Below, in pieces: positions 60,071 to 64,000 of a stretch of 64,000 nucleotides of DNA (position 1 is the stretch's first letter; each line of letters begins with the position of its first letter). The notes under the pieces are model-generated. The model did no database searches and was not told the DNA's origin. It saw only the letters and a list, made by a program, of their open reading frames with translations. Source of the DNA: CAZEAC01 sp964510065 (lineage in GTDB: Bacteria; Bdellovibrionota_C; UBA2361; CAIXSY01). The translations under genes and the position numbers were made by a program. The DNA lies in the NCBI GenBank assembly GCA_964510065.1, contig CAZEAC010000014.1, positions 1 to 64,000 of the forward strand. Reading direction: 5' to 3'.

Positions 60071-60687
60071 TGTCAGGGAGTTACAATAGAAAGGATCACC
60101 TCTACCAGAAGGCCAAGTCCGAAGGATACCGCTCTCGAGCAGCGTATAAATTAAAAGAGCTCCAGCAAAAATATCGTTTTATTCAGCCTGGTTTTTCAGT
60201 TTTAGACCTAGGCTGCTGGCCCGGCGGCTGGCTCCAAGTCGCCGGAGAGCTCGTCACCCCAAGTGGAGTAGCTGCGGGAGTCGATCTCCAGCCACTCGAA
60301 GATTTAGCGCAGCTTCAAAACGAGAGCCCTGCTATTAAATTTGTAGCCGGTGACGCACGTGATGCCCCAGTTCAGCAGCAACTCTTCGCCTTTGCCGGCG
60401 GAAAATTCGATGTAGTGCTCTCAGACATGTCTCCGAAACTTAGCGGAATTTCCGAGGTAGACCGATCGGCTGCCGTCGGTCTGGCCGAGCTTGCACTAGC
60501 TATCAGCAAGAAATGCCTTAAGACTGGCGGTGTACTTGTAATCAAGGTATTTAAGGGTAATGAAACTGAGGAGTTCTACAGAAAGCTCTTGCAACCGGCG
60601 TTTGAGAAAACTGTCCGCGTTGAGCTCGATGCTACACGAAAAACATCTAATGAATTTTATCTCTTCGCAAGAAATTTCAAAGGATAG
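60070..60687 (+). CDS. rlmE: 23S rRNA 2'-O-ribose methyltransferase RlmE
   Basis: SAM-dependent methyltransferase (FtsJ fold), 205 residues, that methylates U2552 of 23S rRNA. Motif I VLDLGCWPGGWLQVAGE, the K-D-K-E tetrad residues in AYKLKELQ, DVVLSDMSP, VLVIKVFKG and the terminal FYLFARNFK all fit. It is followed 12 bases later by mlaE. Confidence 0.95.
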   Translation: MSGSYNRKDHLYQKAKSEGYRSRAAYKLKELQQKYRFIQPGFSVLDLGCWPGGWLQVAGELVTPSGVAAGVDLQPLEDLAQLQNESPAIKFVAGDARDAPVQQQLFAFAGGKFDVVLSDMSPKLSGISEVDRSAAVGLAELALAISKKCLKTGGVLVIKVFKGNETEEFYRKLLQPAFEKTVRVELDATRKTSNEFYLFARNFKG

Positions 60688-60699
60688 GTCGCTGACTTT

Positions 60700-61488
60700 A
60701 TGAGTTTCGTCGCTGCGGAACATCTCGGTCGCACCCTCATGGACGCCTTAGAGGCGTGGGGCCGATCCTGGATATTTCTTTTCCGTACTATTCGAGCGAT
60801 CTTCTCCCCTCCTTTCCGCTTTTCTCTGTTAATTAATCAAATTTATCAGATAGGCGCGCTTTCAACATTGGTGGTGGCTCTGATCGGACTTTTTACTGGG
60901 GCAGTCCTCGCCGTACAGGCCGAATACACTCTGTCGAAATTCGGCGCGGTCGCTTTTACCGGTTCGGCGGTGGCACTTAGCCTCATCCGTGAGCTCGGCC
61001 CGGTGCTGACCGCGCTTATGGTGATCGGACGCGCGGGTTCAGCAATCACCGCCGAGGTAGGCATCATGCGGATTACCGAGCAGGTCGATGCTCTTAAATC
61101 AATGGCGGTTGATCCGATGAAATATCTAATGGTCCCGCGATTTCTCGCCGGCATTATTACGATGCCGCTTCTGTGCGGAATATTCGTCGTCGTAGGAATA
61201 TGGGGCGGATTTTTTGTGAGCACCGTATTACTTGGACTGAGCTCCGGGACATTTATCAATCAGATGGTTTCAGCCGTCGAGCTTGTCGACGTGCACTCCG
61301 GCATGATTAAGGCACTCGTGTTTGGATTTATATTTGGCTGGGTAAGCTGTTACAAAGGGTACACCTGCGGATTCGGTGCCGTCGGTGTTAATCGCGCAAC
61401 TACGCAATCGGTCGTTACTTCCTCAGTCGCCGTGCTGGTGGTTGATTACTTTCTCACCAGTATTCTCACTCGCGTGTTTTTTGACTAG
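60700..61488 (+). CDS. mlaE: Mla pathway ABC permease MlaE
   Basis: Inner-membrane permease of the MlaFEDB phospholipid transporter, 262 residues with about five to six hydrophobic segments. The MlaE core LIRELGPVLTALMVIGRAGSAITAEVGIMRITEQVDAL is unmistakable, and the C-terminus GVNRATTQSVVTSSVAVLVVDYFLTSIL is typical. It is the first gene of the E-F-D-C cluster. No mlaB-like STAS gene is seen. Confidence 0.95.
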   Translation: MSFVAAEHLGRTLMDALEAWGRSWIFLFRTIRAIFSPPFRFSLLINQIYQIGALSTLVVALIGLFTGAVLAVQAEYTLSKFGAVAFTGSAVALSLIRELGPVLTALMVIGRAGSAITAEVGIMRITEQVDALKSMAVDPMKYLMVPRFLAGIITMPLLCGIFVVVGIWGGFFVSTVLLGLSSGTFINQMVSAVELVDVHSGMIKALVFGFIFGWVSCYKGYTCGFGAVGVNRATTQSVVTSSVAVLVVDYFLTSILTRVFFD

Positions 61489-61505
61489 GAACCCGGCGCT
61501 CGAAA

Positions 61506-62291
61506 ATGCAATCAAAGGAACCTGTCATATCTGCCCGAAACGTAAGTAAACGCTTTGGTGCACAGGTTGTGCTCAACGATGTGAGCCTCGATATTCTGCC
61601 AGGAAAAACTACAGCGATTGTTGGGCCAAGCGGAGTCGGAAAATCAGTTCTTTTGAAACTCATCATGGGAATCTTGCAGCCAGAGGAGGGAGATATCCTG
61701 ATTCATGGCCGAAGTATCACCCAAGCTCCCAACGAGCGAGCGCGAAACGAGATCCGTGAATGCCTTGGCGTGCTGTTTCAATCTGCTGCGCTCTATGACT
61801 CACTGTCAGTATATGACAACATCGCGTTTCCTCTTCGTGAAAGAGCCGAAGATCTTCAAGAGCGAAAGCTTTCTCGAGTCGAGATCCATGAAAAGGTAGT
61901 CGAGATGCTGGAAGCTCTTTCGCTCGAGGAGTTTGCCTGGAACTACCCCGAGGAGATCTCCATCGGCATTAGAAAGCGGGTCGGGCTCGCTCGAGCATTA
62001 ATCACCCGCCCGGAGATAGTGCTTTTTGACGAGCCAAATACTGGCCTCGACCCGCTTGTGGGACAGGAGGTATATGACCTCATTAACCTTTCAAAGGAGC
62101 GATGGGGTGTCACGGGCATCGTTATAAGCCACGAGCTTCCAGAGGTATTTCAGGTTTCCGATAGGATTGTTATGCTGCTCGGCGGTAAGGTAGTTGAGGA
62201 TAGTACGCCAAACGAGTTCGCTCGTTCGGAGAAAGCCGTGGTGCAGCAATTTCTGCATGGAAAGATCGATGGACCAATCAAAATCCAGTAG
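61506..62291 (+). CDS. mlaF: Mla pathway ABC ATPase MlaF
   Basis: ATPase of the Mla lipid transporter, 261 residues. Walker A GPSGVGKSV, the altered signature EISIGIRKRVGLARAL in place of LSGGQ, and Walker B IVLFDEPNTGLDPL are present. The gene follows mlaE by 17 bases; its last 23 bases overlap the start of mlaD. In this system it provides energy for phospholipid movement between the membranes. Confidence 0.94.
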   Translation: MQSKEPVISARNVSKRFGAQVVLNDVSLDILPGKTTAIVGPSGVGKSVLLKLIMGILQPEEGDILIHGRSITQAPNERARNEIRECLGVLFQSAALYDSLSVYDNIAFPLRERAEDLQERKLSRVEIHEKVVEMLEALSLEEFAWNYPEEISIGIRKRVGLARALITRPEIVLFDEPNTGLDPLVGQEVYDLINLSKERWGVTGIVISHELPEVFQVSDRIVMLLGGKVVEDSTPNEFARSEKAVVQQFLHGKIDGPIKIQ

Positions 62292-62898
62292 TAAACAGAG
62301 TGGGCAGTGCAGCGGCGCGCATCAGAGCGCGTGCAGCGGCGCGCATCAAGGCGCGAACAGCGGAGCGCATCAGGCGTGCCAGATTGATCTGCCGCCTCGA
62401 AAGTTCACCACCGAGTTCTGGGTTGGCCTATTCGCCCTAATCAGTGTTGGCATGTCTGGATGGCTCGCGGTGGGTCTTGGCGGTTTGGCGCTTCTAGGTG
62501 ACGGCCGGTATGAAATCTTCGCCGAATTCGACAATATTTCGGGGCTTCAGCGCGGAGCCTCGGTCGAGATTGGCGGGGTACAGGTCGGCGAAGTCCAAGA
62601 TCTCTCCCTTAAAGATCCCAAAGCTCTCGTCAGGCTACGAATCGATGACGCGGTCAAGATCCGCGACGACGACATTTTCTCAATTCGCACCAAAGGCATA
62701 ATAGGTGACCGCTACGTGAAGATATCACGAGGCGGCTCCAGTATTTTGGTTAACCCCGGCGAAACTACTTCAGAAACTGAGTCAGTTGTCGACATTGAAG
62801 ATATTATTGGGAAAATCGTCCATAGTATGACCGGTGAAAAGGACGACAAGGAAAAAAGCAGTGATAAAAACGCCGCCGAGGGCGCGAAAGATAAGTAG
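62269..62898 (+). CDS. mlaD: Mla pathway MCE-domain protein MlaD with N-terminal repeats
   Basis: Periplasmic MCE protein of 209 residues anchored by one helix (TEFWVGLFALISVGMSGWLAVGLGGLALL). The MCE domain reads YEIFAEFDNISGLQRGASVEIGGVQVGEVQ and includes the ring-forming loop. The N-terminus before the anchor is unusual: three near-perfect copies of an eight-residue unit (CSGAHQSA, CSGAHQGA, NSGAHQAC), encoded by three 24-bp repeats. Start ATG 62269 has GGAAAG upstream and overlaps mlaF by 23 bases. The tail is Lys/Asp-rich. Confidence 0.9.
   Translation: MDQSKSSSKQSGQCSGAHQSACSGAHQGANSGAHQACQIDLPPRKFTTEFWVGLFALISVGMSGWLAVGLGGLALLGDGRYEIFAEFDNISGLQRGASVEIGGVQVGEVQDLSLKDPKALVRLRIDDAVKIRDDDIFSIRTKGIIGDRYVKISRGGSSILVNPGETTSETESVVDIEDIIGKIVHSMTGEKDDKEKSSDKNAAEGAKDK
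62308..62379 (+). repeat. Three tandem 24-bp repeats within mlaD
   Basis: Units at 62308-62331, 62332-62355 and 62356-62379 share the AGCGGCGCGCATCA core with few changes and remain in frame. They encode the CSGAHQxA/NSGAHQAC repeats. The GC content is higher than the neighbouring sequence, so this is likely a recent slippage expansion. Confidence 0.9.
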
Positions 62899-62951
62899 TA
62901 GTGGATTTTAGAAGGACTGGCGTTAGATGAGGCTGTCCCCAAGGAGATCAT

Positions 62952-63551
62952 ATGAATAATTTTTTATTAAAAATATTTGCCTATGGCCTGGCGCTCGCAA
63001 TTCCCCTTGTGCAGCTACATGCGGAAGAAACTTCAGCCAAGGGCCAGGTTCAGTGGACCATTAATGAAATGCTGAAAATCGTAAAGGCCTATCCTGGCGA
63101 GACCAACAACACGCTGCGACGCCAGAAGCTTCGCGAGCTCATTTCGCCCTATTTTGATTTTGATGAGATGTCGAAACGCTCTCTAGGCACGAATTGGAAC
63201 GAAAGAAGCGCCGAAGAACAGAAAGAGTTTGTAAGCCTCTTCTCTGATCTACTCGCAAAGACATACCTTGCGCGCATCGAAAACATTCAGGATGACACCG
63301 TCACCGTCGACAAAGAGGATCTTAATTTTCCAAAGGCCTTGGTAAAGACTACTATCTTCTATAAAGGCGATAAATTTCCGCTTGATTACCGCATGTACAG
63401 CCAAAACGGCAAGTGGCGCATTTACGACGTTATTATCGAGAACATCGGACTTGTCGCAAATTATCGAAATGAGTTCGCAGCCATCATTCGAAAGGATGAT
63501 TTCTCAGGACTGCTTGCCAAACTTCGCGAAAAAAATACCGCGAAGAGTTAA
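62952..63551 (+). CDS. mlaC: Mla pathway periplasmic lipid-binding protein MlaC
   Basis: Periplasmic phospholipid carrier (Ttg2D family), 199 residues with a signal peptide ending near LHA-E. Family features include FDFDEMSKRSLGTNWNERSAEEQKEFVSLFSDLLAKTYLARI and DYRMYSQNGKWRIYDVIIENIGLVANYRNEF. A strong AAGGAG lies before the ATG at 62952. The stop TAA overlaps the ATG of folP (TAATG), so these two are translationally linked. Confidence 0.94.
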   Translation: MNNFLLKIFAYGLALAIPLVQLHAEETSAKGQVQWTINEMLKIVKAYPGETNNTLRRQKLRELISPYFDFDEMSKRSLGTNWNERSAEEQKEFVSLFSDLLAKTYLARIENIQDDTVTVDKEDLNFPKALVKTTIFYKGDKFPLDYRMYSQNGKWRIYDVIIENIGLVANYRNEFAAIIRKDDFSGLLAKLREKNTAKS

Positions 63552-64000
63552 TGCACACTGCACTCGCCGCTATTTTTGGCAGACCCGCGCCATGGGTTGT
63601 AGGCATTCTCAATATTACCCCTGATTCGTTTAGTGACGGGGCAAAATTTGCTCAGGCCGACGCCGCAATTCGTCACGCGGAAACACTATCAGCAGGTGGC
63701 GCTGACATCATCGAAGTCGGCGCTGAGTCTACTGGGCCAGGTTCGATAGCAATATCTGCAGCCGAAGAATGCGCGCGACTAAAGAGCGTCTTGCCGGCAC
63801 TTTCCAAACGTTTCTTCCTCTCGGTGGACACGTATCACGCTGAGAGCGCTAAATTTGCCCTTTCAGAGGGCGCACAGATGATAAATGATGTCTCGGCGCT
63901 GCGTGCCGATCACAATATGGCAGCAGTTCTCGCAGAGTCAAAGTGTCTTGTCGCTTTGATGCACGCAAAAGACGCGCCTCTTCCACATGTGACAGAAAGC
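63551..64000 (+). CDS. folP: Dihydropteroate synthase FolP, 5' part
   Basis: Condenses 6-hydroxymethyl-dihydropterin pyrophosphate with p-aminobenzoate in folate synthesis. The 150 codons present include the first signature NITPDSFSDG, the second IIEVGAESTGPG (usually ESTRPG, Gly replacing the Arg) and FLSVDTYHAESAKFAL followed by INDVSALR. The start overlaps the mlaC stop. It is truncated by the right edge. The Arg-to-Gly change is close to the p-aminobenzoate site. Confidence 0.93.
   Translation, partial: MHTALAAIFGRPAPWVVGILNITPDSFSDGAKFAQADAAIRHAETLSAGGADIIEVGAESTGPGSIAISAAEECARLKSVLPALSKRFFLSVDTYHAESAKFALSEGAQMINDVSALRADHNMAAVLAESKCLVALMHAKDAPLPHVTES

Noticed and set aside
1..64000. CRISPR array
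   Set aside because: No set of short direct repeats separated by unique spacers of constant length was seen; the repeats present are dispersed palindromes.

Overview
The window comes from a Gram-negative, probably motile bacterium of the broad former-Deltaproteobacteria type. Supporting this are a type IV pilus cluster driven by sigma-54, several bacterial enhancer-binding proteins, a FlgM-like anti-sigma factor, an RpoH-type sigma factor, the Mla outer-membrane lipid pathway, cytochrome c maturation System I with the CxxxY form of CcmE (described from Desulfovibrio and archaea), and secreted proteins with Thr-rich stalks or DxCPN/CGC calcium-type repeats. No rRNA or marker protein fixes the genus. 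Base composition looks even across the window, with AT-rich patches around 21450-21600, 25920-26000 and 59850-60000.

Layout. 1-2279: ABC exporter (permease running off the left edge, plus ATPase). 2431-6898: hypothetical protein, secreted esterase, AI-2E family permease, lipoprotein, Cys-rich stalked protein. 7126-12885: pilA with a sigma-54 promoter, then the pilB-pilC operon ending in a membrane sensor fused directly to a sigma-54 activator. 13096-18158: rpoH, a degenerate M23 protein, a GT39-type glycosyltransferase, a DUF1579-like protein. 18251-22915: an orphan PilB/GspE-like ATPase, then a tandem-Lrp regulator divergent from a cupin-radical SAM fusion. 22956-27306: a large ankyrin protein and a DUF4143-type ATPase locus bracketed by a perfect 61-bp direct repeat. 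27482-31079: sugar-type ABC importer with two tandem binding proteins. 31227-36127: ccmE-F-I-A-B-C-D. 36206-43620: secreted hypothetical, SGNH hydrolase, LRR-kinase, fluoride channel, subtilase. 43829-52391: NtrC-type regulator, two orphan LivJ-like binding proteins, TrmB-like regulator, tadA, and a cluster with tRNA-Arg(ACG) and all four serine tRNA isoacceptors. 52771-55042: coiled-coil protein, FlgM-like, rlmH, a YbjN-like protein. 55169-57625: pcrA/uvrD. 57870-64000: a 625-residue unknown, then rlmE-mlaE-mlaF-mlaD-mlaC-folP, with folP cut by the right edge.

Several short non-autonomous palindromic repeat families are scattered between genes. One has a CCACAGAG core (six copies). One starts GGGAACCTCTGAAAA (one full, one half, one minimal copy). 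One has ends reading TTAATTAGTGTCTGTCC. Near the tRNAs there are also hairpins around a CGTAGC core. Some copies supply stop codons or 5-prime ends to neighbouring genes.

The strongest candidates for something undescribed are three: the kinase-less PilS-like/sigma-54 activator fusion with its matching pilA promoter; the cupin-radical SAM enzyme with its double-Lrp regulator and shared palindrome; and the serine tRNA/tadA/tRNA-Arg cluster with a perfect 37-bp palindrome abutting a tRNA.
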